Origin: GCA-2705445 sp002705445
Lineage (GTDB): Bacteria > Pseudomonadota > Gammaproteobacteria > Poriferisulfidales > GCA-002705445
DNA length: 64,000 bases
Reading direction: 5' to 3'
Assembly (NCBI GenBank): GCA_045561235.1
Contig: JBJKYB010000002.1
Span: 620,001-684,000 of the forward strand
Numbering within the stretch: position 1 is the first letter of the stretch; every line of letters begins with the position of its first letter. Under the pieces are notes generated by a model, which had not been told where the DNA came from, did not search any database, and saw only the letters and a program-made list of their open reading frames with translations. The translations under genes were made by a program, and so were the position numbers. This document shows positions 9,782 through 18,009 of the stretch, in pieces.

Positions 9782-10927
9782 ATGCGAAAAATTATAGTAA
9801 TTCTTATTATTACGTTTTTTACATTTAATAAATTTACGTACGCAGAAAACTTATATTCTTTTTCAGCACCAAATATAGATGCATCTAGCTATATTTTAAT
9901 GGATGCAAAAACTGGATCAATTGTTACTGGGAAAAATCTCGATAAGATTGTCGAGCCAGCAAGTCTTACTAAAATTGCATTATTATATTTAGTATTTAAA
10001 TCGTTAGATTCAAAATATATTAGCGAAGAGGACTATACTGTTATAAGCGAAAAAGCATGGAAGATGGTTGGTTCTCGAATGTTTATAGAGGTTGGCAAAA
10101 AAGTACAAATTAAAGACTTAATACAGGGAGTTATTGTTCAATCAGGTAATGACGCAAGTGTTGCTTTAGCAGAACACATTGCTGGAGGAGAAGAATTTTT
10201 TGTTACAATGCTTAATAAAATGGCAAAAGATATGGGGTTAAAAAATACTAATTTTACGAATGTAACAGGAATGCCAAACAAAAATCATTATACAACTGCA
10301 AGGGATATTGCGGTTTTATCAAAAAATCTTATTGCAGACTACCCAAAACAATATTTAAGATTTTCTCAAAAAAAATATACTTATAATAATATTTCCCAAT
10401 TAAATAGGAATAGGTTATTAACAACCTATGATTTTGCAGACGGCATAAAAACTGGACATACAAGCTCTGCAGGCTACTGTCTAGCTGCATCTGCTTCAAT
10501 TAATGAAACAAGATTTATATCTGTAATCTTTGGAGCTAATAGTTCAAAAGCAAGATTTAAAGATACGAAAACATTATTTAAATTTGGATTTAGAAATTTT
10601 ATAACAGAAAAATATTTTAATAAAAATAAAGTGATTGCTAAAGAAAGAATCTGGAATGGTGAGAAAAAATATATTGACATCGGATTTAACAGGAATATTT
10701 ATATCACTCAGATGAAACATGATGATAGTAAAATTATTCCAAAAATTAATTTACTTTCAAAAATTCAGGCACCTATTAGAATAAATCAGTATTTAGGTAC
10801 AATTGACTTTGTTAAGGACAATAAAATTATATCAACAGAAAAAATATATGCTCTCAAAAGAATTGAGGAGGGTAATTTATATAGAAAAACGTATGATTTC
10901 ATTGCTAATTTTTTTATAGAAGAATAA
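9782..10927 (+). CDS. dacA: D-alanyl-D-alanine carboxypeptidase (PBP5/6 type)
   Basis: Periplasmic enzyme that trims the terminal D-Ala from pentapeptide stems. It has 381 residues: signal peptide ending near TYA, then S61-L-T-K (SxxK), SGNDAS (SxN motif, about residues 121-126) and K223-T-G (KTGHTSSAG). A beta-rich C-terminal PBP5 domain is followed by a short amphipathic tail (YDFIANFF), the usual membrane anchor. It is followed after one base by the D-amino acid transaminase gene, a conserved pairing. D-Ala released by this enzyme is a natural substrate for that transaminase. Confidence 0.94.
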   Translation: MRKIIVILIITFFTFNKFTYAENLYSFSAPNIDASSYILMDAKTGSIVTGKNLDKIVEPASLTKIALLYLVFKSLDSKYISEEDYTVISEKAWKMVGSRMFIEVGKKVQIKDLIQGVIVQSGNDASVALAEHIAGGEEFFVTMLNKMAKDMGLKNTNFTNVTGMPNKNHYTTARDIAVLSKNLIADYPKQYLRFSQKKYTYNNISQLNRNRLLTTYDFADGIKTGHTSSAGYCLAASASINETRFISVIFGANSSKARFKDTKTLFKFGFRNFITEKYFNKNKVIAKERIWNGEKKYIDIGFNRNIYITQMKHDDSKIIPKINLLSKIQAPIRINQYLGTIDFVKDNKIISTEKIYALKRIEEGNLYRKTYDFIANFFIEE

Positions 10928-10928
10928 A

Positions 10929-11789
10929 TTGATTAATAAAGTATATATTAATGGAGATATTTATGATGCAAATGATGCAAAAGTATCAATTTTTGATAGA
11001 GGATATTTGTTTTCTGACGGTGTGTACGAGCTAATACCATATTTTGATTCAAAGCCCTTTCTTATGGAGGAGCACTATTTAAGACTTCAAAGAAGTCTAG
11101 AAATGATTGAATTAGAAAATCCATATAATAAAGATAAGTGGTTTGCAAATATCGAAAAACTTTTGAAAAGTTGCCATTTCGAAAACTATTATTTATATAT
11201 CCAAGTAACAAGAGGTATGCCAAGAAATTTTGATGATAATATTTTAAGAGAGCACGCGGCTACAAAAGATTATCAAACATGTATTTCAATGTTCTATTCA
11301 AAAATAAACAGCTTAAAAAATAAAAAGACTCTAAGCACAAAAGCGATTACTATGGAAGATAAAAGGTGGATGCAATGCGATATTAAGTCAGTATCTTTAC
11401 TTTATAATTCATATGCAAAAACAATCGCACATAAAAAGGGTGCATATGAAGCAATTTTAGTGAGAGATGGATATGTCACTGAAGGCTGTTCTAGTAATGT
11501 TTTTGTTATAAAGGATAATATTATATATACATCGCCTGAGAGTAATCTTATACTTCCTGGGGTAACTAGGCTGTTTGTTATTAATGATGTTATTAAAGAT
11601 AACGGATACAATATAAGGTTTGAAAGCTTTAGCGAAGATGAGATGCTAAATGCAGATGAAATTTTTATTACTAATTCAACTCAGGGAATACTACCTATCA
11701 CACATGTTAATGATAAATTAGTAAAGAATAATAATAATTCAAAAATTTCGCAAAAGCTTCAAGAAATTTTTATTTCAAAAATTAGTTAA
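10929..11789 (+). CDS. dat: D-amino acid transaminase (class IV, PLP)
   Basis: PLP enzyme interconverting D-alanine/pyruvate and D-glutamate/2-oxoglutarate. It has 286 residues, the family norm. The fold-type IV signature is clear: an N-terminal FDRGYLFSDGVYE segment, the Lys region in SYAKTIAHKKGAYEA, then EGCSSNVFVI and the phosphate-binding LPGVTR stretch. The TTG start at 10929 follows dacA closely. In many gammaproteobacteria this gene is followed by ybeD-lipB-lipA; here those three are absent and a uracil-DNA glycosylase follows directly. Confidence 0.88.
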   Translation: MINKVYINGDIYDANDAKVSIFDRGYLFSDGVYELIPYFDSKPFLMEEHYLRLQRSLEMIELENPYNKDKWFANIEKLLKSCHFENYYLYIQVTRGMPRNFDDNILREHAATKDYQTCISMFYSKINSLKNKKTLSTKAITMEDKRWMQCDIKSVSLLYNSYAKTIAHKKGAYEAILVRDGYVTEGCSSNVFVIKDNIIYTSPESNLILPGVTRLFVINDVIKDNGYNIRFESFSEDEMLNADEIFITNSTQGILPITHVNDKLVKNNNNSKISQKLQEIFISKIS

Positions 11790-12395
11790 GTGATCGATTT
11801 AGTTCAACATCAAAAAGAACTTTTGAAATGTAATAAGTGTGAAGATATGATCGGAAGTCCTATAGTTGGAAACCCAGTAAAATCTAAAATAATCTTAATA
11901 GGACAAGCGCCAGGAATTAAAGAAGGCGATCTTAAAAAACCCTTTGCTTGGACAGCTGGAAAAAATATGTTTAAGTGGTTTTTATCAATAGGTTTAAATG
12001 AGCAAAAATTTAGAGAAAATGTTTATATGGCTGCAGTATGCAGATGTTATCCAGGAAAAAATATCTCAGGCTCTGGAGATAGAGTTCCATCAGAAATTGA
12101 AATAAAAAAGTGTTCTAGTTGGTTGAATCAAGAAATTGACTTTCTTAAGCCAAATTTAATAATACCAGTTGGAAAACTTGCCATATCACAATTTTTAAGT
12201 TTTGAAAAATTAAATGATGTTGTTGGAAAAAAAATAAAATTTAGAAGAAATAATTCTTTGATTGATATAGTCGCCTTGCCTCATCCTTCTGGATTATCGA
12301 CATGGTATAAAAAAGATCCTGGTAAAAAACTTTTAATAAATGCATTAAATATTATAAAAAAAAGCAAAAGCTGGCAATTAATCCTTAAAAAATAA
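11790..12395 (+). CDS. Uracil-DNA glycosylase superfamily protein, Fe-S type
   Basis: Probable base-excision repair enzyme removing uracil from DNA. It has 201 residues with GTG start at 11790, immediately after the dat stop. Motif A is GQAPGIKEGD near residues 38-47 and the motif II-like HPSGLSTWY lies near the C terminus. Four cysteines in a family-4-like arrangement (C14 and C17 in CNKC, one in the CRCY segment, one in KKCSSW) suggest a [4Fe-4S] cluster. The GQAPG and HPSG motifs differ from the usual family-4 GEAPG and HPAA, so the exact class is uncertain. The 3' end overlaps the convergent murU by 18 bases. Confidence 0.75.
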   Translation: MIDLVQHQKELLKCNKCEDMIGSPIVGNPVKSKIILIGQAPGIKEGDLKKPFAWTAGKNMFKWFLSIGLNEQKFRENVYMAAVCRCYPGKNISGSGDRVPSEIEIKKCSSWLNQEIDFLKPNLIIPVGKLAISQFLSFEKLNDVVGKKIKFRRNNSLIDIVALPHPSGLSTWYKKDPGKKLLINALNIIKKSKSWQLILKK

Positions 12396-13043
12396 ATTTT
12401 TAACCTCTGTAAGTCTCTCCTCGTTACCAACATCATGCCAAATCCCTTTAAAATGGAAACCTGAAACTCTATCATTTTTTATATGCTTAATTAATAAATC
12501 AATTAATTTATATTTTTTTACGATACTATTTTGAAAAAACTCCGGTTTGTAAATCCCAATTCCGGAATATGTTGCATCATTTCTTTTTTTTAAAATTATT
12601 CTATTTTTTAAAATTGAAAAGTCACCGTGTATATTATGAGATGGATTTTTAACCATAACTAATGAAGCAAGATCACTTGAGTTAATTCTAATTTTTGATA
12701 AATTACAGTCAGTAAAAATATCAGAGTTTATTACAAGAAATGGTTTATCCCCAAGAAGACGTAATGCGTTTTGTACTCCTCCACCTGTTTCAAGAGGTTC
12801 AGGATGCTCTATAGAATAATTTATTTTCACATTATATTTTTCTCCATTTCCTAAAGAGTTAATAATTAAATCTGATAAATGTGAGACATTAATGATAATT
12901 TCTTTAAATCCATATTTCTTTAACAAAATAATATTATGTTCAATTAGGGAAAACTCCCCAAGTTTTATTAATGGCTTTGGAACTATTTTAGTTATATCAC
13001 CAAAACGTTTTCCTTTACCTGCTGCGAGAATGATTGCTTTCAT
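12378..13043 (-). CDS. murU: N-acetylmuramate-1-phosphate uridylyltransferase MurU
   Basis: Converts MurNAc-1-phosphate plus UTP to UDP-MurNAc, the last step of the AmgK/MurU recycling route that bypasses MurA. It has 221 residues. The N-terminal nucleotidyltransferase signature is LAAGKGKRFGD, then PKPLIKLG; EPLETGGGVQNAL and NSDIF (metal-binding Asp) follow. The start at 13043 lies inside amgK, a 29-base overlap, so the two are co-transcribed. Generic NDP-sugar pyrophosphorylases look alike, but the amgK neighbour makes MurU the best reading. Confidence 0.85.
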   Translation of the reverse strand: MKAIILAAGKGKRFGDITKIVPKPLIKLGEFSLIEHNIILLKKYGFKEIIINVSHLSDLIINSLGNGEKYNVKINYSIEHPEPLETGGGVQNALRLLGDKPFLVINSDIFTDCNLSKIRINSSDLASLVMVKNPSHNIHGDFSILKNRIILKKRNDATYSGIGIYKPEFFQNSIVKKYKLIDLLIKHIKNDRVSGFHFKGIWHDVGNEERLTEVKNLFFKD

Positions 13044-14007
13044 TTAAAAATTTTAATGCTTCATTTGCGTAAGAATTAATTATTTTAAGATTATCATAAT
13101 AAGATGTTGCATTTACTATATAATTTATGGTTCTATTTAAATAAGGTAAGTAATTATGCCTACCATTTCTAACACTTAGTCGACAGAATATGCCAGCAGC
13201 TTTTAGATGCCTTTGTGCAGTTATTAAATAGAAATTATGTAAGAATTCATCTATAGAAAGATTTGAAACATTATTCTCATTAAATCCTTCTAAAAAGATT
13301 TTTATAAGTTTATTTCTTTGCATTTTTCCCATATCTCTATAACAGTCGTTAACTAGTGAAACAAAGTCATATAAAGGAGAACCATATAAACTATCTTGAT
13401 AATCGATAATAATAATTCTTTTATTTTTATAAAATATATTTTTTGAATGATAATCTCTATGCACCAATTTATTTATGTCATGATTAATATTATTTATCAT
13501 TATTTTTAATGATCTAGATAGATTATCACTATCTTTTTTTGATATTCTTATATTCATAAATTTTTTTAATACCCAATCTATAAATAAATAACTCTCTCTA
13601 AAATAATATTCTTTCGTATATTTATATATGTTTTTTGAATTGATATTTTGTATATTTAGTATGTTTAAAATAGCTTTCTCATATATTATTTTTTTATTTA
13701 TTTCATTAACTTTATCGAATATTAAATTTTTCCCCAAGTCTTCCATTATAAGAATCTTTTTCTTATTATTTATGTTAAAAATTTCTGGGACAAAAATTTT
13801 ATTATTTGAATAAATTTTAGTGAATTTTAGAAAATTATTAAAATTTCTTTTTTCTAAACTACTGTCCATGATTATATATTTTACATTTTTTGTCTCTGCC
13901 CTGTAATATTTTCTATTACTCGCATCTCCTTTTATTTCATTGATGATAAATTTTTGTTTTTTATTAAATTTATTATCAATATAATTTTTTATTTTTTTTG
14001 TATTCAT
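13015..14007 (-). CDS. amgK: Anomeric MurNAc/GlcNAc kinase AmgK
   Basis: Aminoglycoside-phosphotransferase-fold kinase that phosphorylates MurNAc at C1 for MurU. It has 330 residues. The APH catalytic loop LVHRDYHSKNIFY and the metal-binding IDYQDSLYGSPLYD are both present, as is an N-terminal ATP-binding segment (KYIIMDS, ILIMEDLGKN). It is very AT-rich and Lys/Asn/Ile-rich, like the least conserved genes here. Its ATG shares one base with the stop codon of a small upstream lipoprotein ORF (TAATG), and its 3' end overlaps murU. The three probably form one operon. Confidence 0.85.
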   Translation of the reverse strand: MNTKKIKNYIDNKFNKKQKFIINEIKGDASNRKYYRAETKNVKYIIMDSSLEKRNFNNFLKFTKIYSNNKIFVPEIFNINNKKKILIMEDLGKNLIFDKVNEINKKIIYEKAILNILNIQNINSKNIYKYTKEYYFRESYLFIDWVLKKFMNIRISKKDSDNLSRSLKIMINNINHDINKLVHRDYHSKNIFYKNKRIIIIDYQDSLYGSPLYDFVSLVNDCYRDMGKMQRNKLIKIFLEGFNENNVSNLSIDEFLHNFYLITAQRHLKAAGIFCRLSVRNGRHNYLPYLNRTINYIVNATSYYDNLKIINSYANEALKFLNESNHSRSR

Positions 14008-14129
14008 TATTGGTTTCCTTCAGATGTTGAGTTTTCTTCTATGTTTCTTCTACCAACATTTTGATCGCAGGATGTAATTAGAGATGTACATAATATTATA
14101 ATGAATATAATGCTAACTTTTAGGTTCAT
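14007..14129 (-). CDS. Small lipoprotein coupled to amgK
   Basis: Forty-residue ORF translated from 14129. It has a hydrophobic signal (VSIIFIIILCTSLITSC) ending in the lipobox ITSC with Cys at residue 21, then a polar 19-residue tail (DQNVGRRNIEENSTSEGNQ). Its TAA stop overlaps the amgK ATG as TAATG, so re-initiating ribosomes could couple the two. No homologue is recognised. It resembles small lipoproteins such as LptM only in size and lipobox. LptM partners LptD, and lptD is commonly a neighbour of amgK, so a link is conceivable but not shown by sequence. Confidence 0.6.
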   Translation of the reverse strand: MNLKVSIIFIIILCTSLITSCDQNVGRRNIEENSTSEGNQ

Positions 14130-14152
14130 ATTAATCATAAATTCATTATACT
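14125..14152 (+). promoter_or_regulatory. Candidate promoter for the ThDP-enzyme/ALDH operon
   Basis: TATACT at 14147-14152 preceded by TTCATA at 14125-14130 with a 16-base spacer. It lies in the divergent gap between the amgK-side lipoprotein (start 14129, minus) and the ThDP enzyme. The -35 element overlaps the first codon of the divergent small ORF. Confidence 0.4.
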
Positions 14153-14182
14153 ATATAAAGACCCTATATATTATGGATGAAT

Positions 14183-15841
14183 ATGAAGACTTCTGACCTA
14201 TTTGTTAAGTGTCTTGAAAATGAAGGAATTGAATACATCTTTGGTGTTCCAGGCGAGGAAAATGCAGATTTTTTGATGTCTTTGCACGAGTCTAAGAAAA
14301 TTGAATTCATTTTAACAAGACATGAACAAGGCGCAGCTTTTATGGCTGAGTCATACGGAAAATTAACAGGAAAGCTATCTTGTTGTTTAAGTACACTAGG
14401 ACCAGGCGCTACAAATCTGCTTACTGGTGTTGCAGATGCAAATATGGACCATTCTCCAGTTTTAGTTATTACAGGACAAGGCTCTTCAGATAGGCTTCAT
14501 AAAGAGTCGCACCAAATAATGGATGTCTGTCACATGTTTAAATCAGTAACCAAATGGACAACCTCGGTAAGAAATCCAGCCACAATCCCTGAAATTATTA
14601 GAAAAGCTGTAAGATTGGCAACATTAGAAAAACCTGGTGCAGTACATATTGAATTACCAGAGGATATTGCAAGATTAGATGTGAAAGCAAAACCTTTAAA
14701 ATCTTTTCCTTATAGAAGGTCTATTGCCGAGGATAATATTATATATAAAGCATTTAAGTTAATGTCTGAAGCAGAATCACCAATACTTATTGCAGGAAAT
14801 GGAGCTATAAGAAAAAGATCATCAAGACAACTCAGGGAATTTTGTGAACGAACAAATATTCCTGTTGTAACCACATTTATGGGTAAGGGTGCAGTTAATT
14901 GTGAGTCGGATTATTGTTTATCAACAGTTGGATTAGGCGCAATTGATTTTGGAGATATCGCAATAAAGAATTCAGATCTTGTTATAACGTTAGGATACGA
15001 TATGGTAGAATACCATCCAAAACTTTGGCGCACTAATTCTTCAGCCAAGATTATTCATATAGATTTTGAGGCAGCCGAAATAGACGAATATTATATTCCA
15101 GAAGTTGAAATTATTGGAGATTTAGCTCACTCCTTATCTGTGTTGAATAAAATAATAGATACAGAGGGTATAAAATCCTATGATAATACAAACGTAAAAA
15201 AATTAAGAGCTAGTTTAAAAAAAGATAATGAGAATTATAAAGATGATAAATCTATAGGTTTAATAAAACCACAAAAGTTTTTATATGACTTGAGAAACTT
15301 TTTAGGTAAAGATGACATATTAATATCTGACGTTGGTGCACACAAAATGTGGATTGCCAGAAATTATCCCTGTTATGAGCCAAATACATGCATAATTCCG
15401 AATGGGTTTTGCTCGATGGGATATGCATTACCAGCAATAATTTCGGCATCACTAATAAATGAGAACAGAAAAATTTTTTCAATTTGCGGAGATGCAGGTT
15501 TCTTAATGAATCTCCAAGAGATGGAAACCGCTAAAAGGCTTAGCGCAAATTTTGTATTGATTGTTTGGGAAGATAAATCCTATGGTTTAATTAAATGGAA
15601 GCAGCAAGCACAATTTGGGAAATCAACAGATCTTGATTTTAATAATCCAAATTGGGAAAAATTAGCTAAATCTTTTGATTGGAATTATATATTTGAAGAT
15701 GATAGTTCTAAGATTACAAAAAGCTTAGAAAAAACCAATAATCTTAAAGGTCCAACTTTATTTGTTATACCAATAGATTATTCTGAAAATGGGAAGTTAA
15801 CTAAATTTTTAGATGATTTAGAAAAAAAATATGACACTTAA
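14183..15841 (+). CDS. Acetolactate synthase-like ThDP-dependent enzyme
   Basis: Thiamine-diphosphate enzyme of the acetohydroxyacid synthase/pyruvate oxidase group, 552 residues. The N-terminal Pyr domain has FGVPGEEN and RHEQGAAFMAE, whose Glu would activate ThDP; a central FAD/nucleotide-like domain follows, and the C-terminal PP domain has GDAGFLMN then WEDKSYGLIKWKQ. The usual GDG...NN metal motif is altered to GDA...ED, as in catabolic AlsS-like and uncharacterised paralogues. No ilvN small subunit is adjacent, so biosynthetic IlvB is unlikely. ATG 14183 is preferred over 14177 because a GGA box lies five bases upstream of it. The gene overlaps the downstream aldehyde dehydrogenase by 11 bases. 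The substrate is unknown; decarboxylation of a 2-oxo acid to an aldehyde or acyloin is plausible. Confidence 0.75.
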   Translation: MKTSDLFVKCLENEGIEYIFGVPGEENADFLMSLHESKKIEFILTRHEQGAAFMAESYGKLTGKLSCCLSTLGPGATNLLTGVADANMDHSPVLVITGQGSSDRLHKESHQIMDVCHMFKSVTKWTTSVRNPATIPEIIRKAVRLATLEKPGAVHIELPEDIARLDVKAKPLKSFPYRRSIAEDNIIYKAFKLMSEAESPILIAGNGAIRKRSSRQLREFCERTNIPVVTTFMGKGAVNCESDYCLSTVGLGAIDFGDIAIKNSDLVITLGYDMVEYHPKLWRTNSSAKIIHIDFEAAEIDEYYIPEVEIIGDLAHSLSVLNKIIDTEGIKSYDNTNVKKLRASLKKDNENYKDDKSIGLIKPQKFLYDLRNFLGKDDILISDVGAHKMWIARNYPCYEPNTCIIPNGFCSMGYALPAIISASLINENRKIFSICGDAGFLMNLQEMETAKRLSANFVLIVWEDKSYGLIKWKQQAQFGKSTDLDFNNPNWEKLAKSFDWNYIFEDDSSKITKSLEKTNNLKGPTLFVIPIDYSENGKLTKFLDDLEKKYDT

Positions 15842-17279
15842 AAAAATTAAAAATATTACCCCTGTTCAAATTAAAAATCCAAAAACTGTTGATTTAAATT
15901 CACCCTGGGATTTAAAAATCGTCGGGCATATAGAGTGCATAGAAAAAAAGCATGTTGATGAAATACTAAATATAGCGTCAAAAGCTTTTCATAATAAAGC
16001 AAAACCTTTAAATAAAATAGAAAGAATAAAGATACTCAAGAAATGTAAAAGTAAGTTAGAAAAGAATTCACAAAAGTTCTCAAAAATTATTGCGTTAGAG
16101 GGTGGAAAACCATTAAAAGATGCAAAAATAGAAGTTGAAAGAGCTATTAATGGAGTTGATCTTTGTGTCGAAGCATTAAATAAATGCTCTGGGTCAGAAA
16201 TACCAATGAATATTAGTAATTCATCATTAAACAAGATAGCATTTACAAAAAAATTTCCAATTGGGCCAGTATTTGCGGTCAGTGCATTTAATCATCCATT
16301 AAATTTGATAGTTCACCAAGTCGGTCCAGCTATAGCTGCAGGATGTCCAGTAATCATAAAACCTTCTTTGGATACTCCATTATCTTGTTATGAGTTGATT
16401 AAGATATTAATAGAAAGTGGCTTACCCACCGAATTTTGCCAAATGATAAATACTAACGATCACATGATTACACAAAAATTTGTGAGTGATCCAAGAATAT
16501 CCTTTTTTTCTTTTATTGGAAGTGCTGAAGTTGGCTGGAAATTAAAATCTTTATTACCACCTGGAGCAAAGTGCGCGATGGAACATGGAGGTGTTGGTTC
16601 TGTGATATTAGATAAGGATACAAACTTAAAAAATATTTTACCTTCGATTTTGAGGGGTGCATTTTATCATGCTGGACAGGTATGTGTTTCAATTCAAAAA
16701 GTAATTGTTCACGAAGATTTAGTAGATGAATTTTTAGATTTATTAAAAAAATCAATTAAAAAATTAAAAGTTGGAAATCCTTCGAATATTAAAACGGATG
16801 TTGGGCCATTAATTCGCCCATCGGAGGTTAAAAGAATTGATAGTATTGTAAAAAAATCAATAAAAGAGGGAGCTGAAATAATTTGTGGAGGATTTTCTAA
16901 TAAAGAAACAACTTACGAATGTACAGTTATTAAAAATCCAAAAGATAAGTCGGAAATTAGTCAAAACGAAATATTTGGGCCAGTATTATGTTTATACGAA
17001 TTTCGCACTATGGAAGATGCAATAAAAAAAGCAAATAACGAAAAATATGCCTTTCAATCTTCAGTATATACGCAAAATATTGATACAGCGATGCTTTGTT
17101 ATGAAAAACTTGACGCAAAAAGCGTCTTTATTAACGAACAAACTGCGTTCAGAGTTGATTGGATGCCATTTGGAGGAATTAAAAACTCTGGTGAAGGCGT
17201 GGGCGGTATAGAATACTCTTTTTCTGATCTATTGTATGATAAACTAATTATTATTAACTCAAAAAACATAATTTCTTAG
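15831..17279 (+). CDS. NAD(P)-dependent aldehyde dehydrogenase
   Basis: Oxidises an aldehyde to a carboxylate. It has 482 residues with the ALDH superfamily order: FNHPLNLIVHQVGPA (Asn oxyanion residue in the conserved N-H/P segment), IKPS cofactor-binding segment, FIGSAEVGW, MEHGG (general-base Glu), HAGQVCVS with the catalytic Cys, then NEIFGPVL and MPFGGIKNSGEG. It overlaps the upstream ThDP enzyme by 11 bases, so the two enzymes likely act in sequence, the ThDP enzyme possibly producing the aldehyde. Relatives range from glyceraldehyde-3-phosphate (GapN) to lactaldehyde and succinate-semialdehyde enzymes; the substrate cannot be assigned here. Confidence 0.82.
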   Translation: MTLKKIKNITPVQIKNPKTVDLNSPWDLKIVGHIECIEKKHVDEILNIASKAFHNKAKPLNKIERIKILKKCKSKLEKNSQKFSKIIALEGGKPLKDAKIEVERAINGVDLCVEALNKCSGSEIPMNISNSSLNKIAFTKKFPIGPVFAVSAFNHPLNLIVHQVGPAIAAGCPVIIKPSLDTPLSCYELIKILIESGLPTEFCQMINTNDHMITQKFVSDPRISFFSFIGSAEVGWKLKSLLPPGAKCAMEHGGVGSVILDKDTNLKNILPSILRGAFYHAGQVCVSIQKVIVHEDLVDEFLDLLKKSIKKLKVGNPSNIKTDVGPLIRPSEVKRIDSIVKKSIKEGAEIICGGFSNKETTYECTVIKNPKDKSEISQNEIFGPVLCLYEFRTMEDAIKKANNEKYAFQSSVYTQNIDTAMLCYEKLDAKSVFINEQTAFRVDWMPFGGIKNSGEGVGGIEYSFSDLLYDKLIIINSKNIIS

Positions 17280-17293
17280 ACTAAAAGGAAAAT

Positions 17294-17959
17294 ATGAAGT
17301 ATTTATTATTATTTATATATTTTTTGTCATTTAATTTATTCTCAGCGGCTGACGAACCTCATCCAATCATAGACTCTAATTACATTTCAAAATATTCATA
17401 TGATTTAGAGACTATGAATATCGAGGAATTAGAAGAAACAAAATTAACCTTAAAAAATTATCTTAAAAATAATAATCATAAAGATACATATTCGGACAAT
17501 ACTGCTAAAGAGGAATTACTTGTTGCCTTATTAGAATATGATGATGTAAGAATACAAATTACAGATGTTATCGACGAAGTAATAAACGAATATAAAGTTG
17601 AAGAAGATGTTAAAAATATATTACTTAGTTTCAAGAGCACTTTTGAAAATATCATTAAAGATAATAGGCATCTTGTAAAAAATTTAAGAGATTATAAGGC
17701 ATATGATTTTCGTTTAGGTTCAGCATATTTAGCAATGATGAGTGCTTTTCATGAAACTGAAGAAAGTAGAAAGTTTTATTCAAGGTTAGTACAAGATAAA
17801 AAAGATGACAAAACAAGCATTGGGCGATACAACAAAAAATTAAAATTATCTCAAGAAAATATTAATTTAGTTAAAAAAGAAATAGAAAAACATTCAGAAA
17901 TATCAGATGTAAAAAAAGTACTAGCAAAAATTGAAAAAGAAATTCTGTCAAGGGAATGA
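17294..17959 (+). CDS. Exported protein of unknown function
   Basis: No family is recognised. It has 221 residues with a clear signal peptide (LLFIYFLSFNLFSAADE, cleavage likely after SAA) and no lipobox. The mature part is highly charged and mostly helical, with Lys/Glu-rich stretches near the C terminus (LSQENINLVKKEIEKH) that could form a coiled coil. An AAGGAAAAT ribosome-binding region precedes the ATG at 17294. It follows the aldehyde dehydrogenase by 14 bases on the same strand, so it may be co-transcribed, though a periplasmic helical protein has no obvious link to those enzymes. Confidence 0.65.
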   Translation: MKYLLLFIYFLSFNLFSAADEPHPIIDSNYISKYSYDLETMNIEELEETKLTLKNYLKNNNHKDTYSDNTAKEELLVALLEYDDVRIQITDVIDEVINEYKVEEDVKNILLSFKSTFENIIKDNRHLVKNLRDYKAYDFRLGSAYLAMMSAFHETEESRKFYSRLVQDKKDDKTSIGRYNKKLKLSQENINLVKKEIEKHSEISDVKKVLAKIEKEILSRE

Positions 17960-18009
17960 AAAAAGCTAGAAAAATCTAACTTCTAATTATTTTGATATAT
18001 GAAATATAT

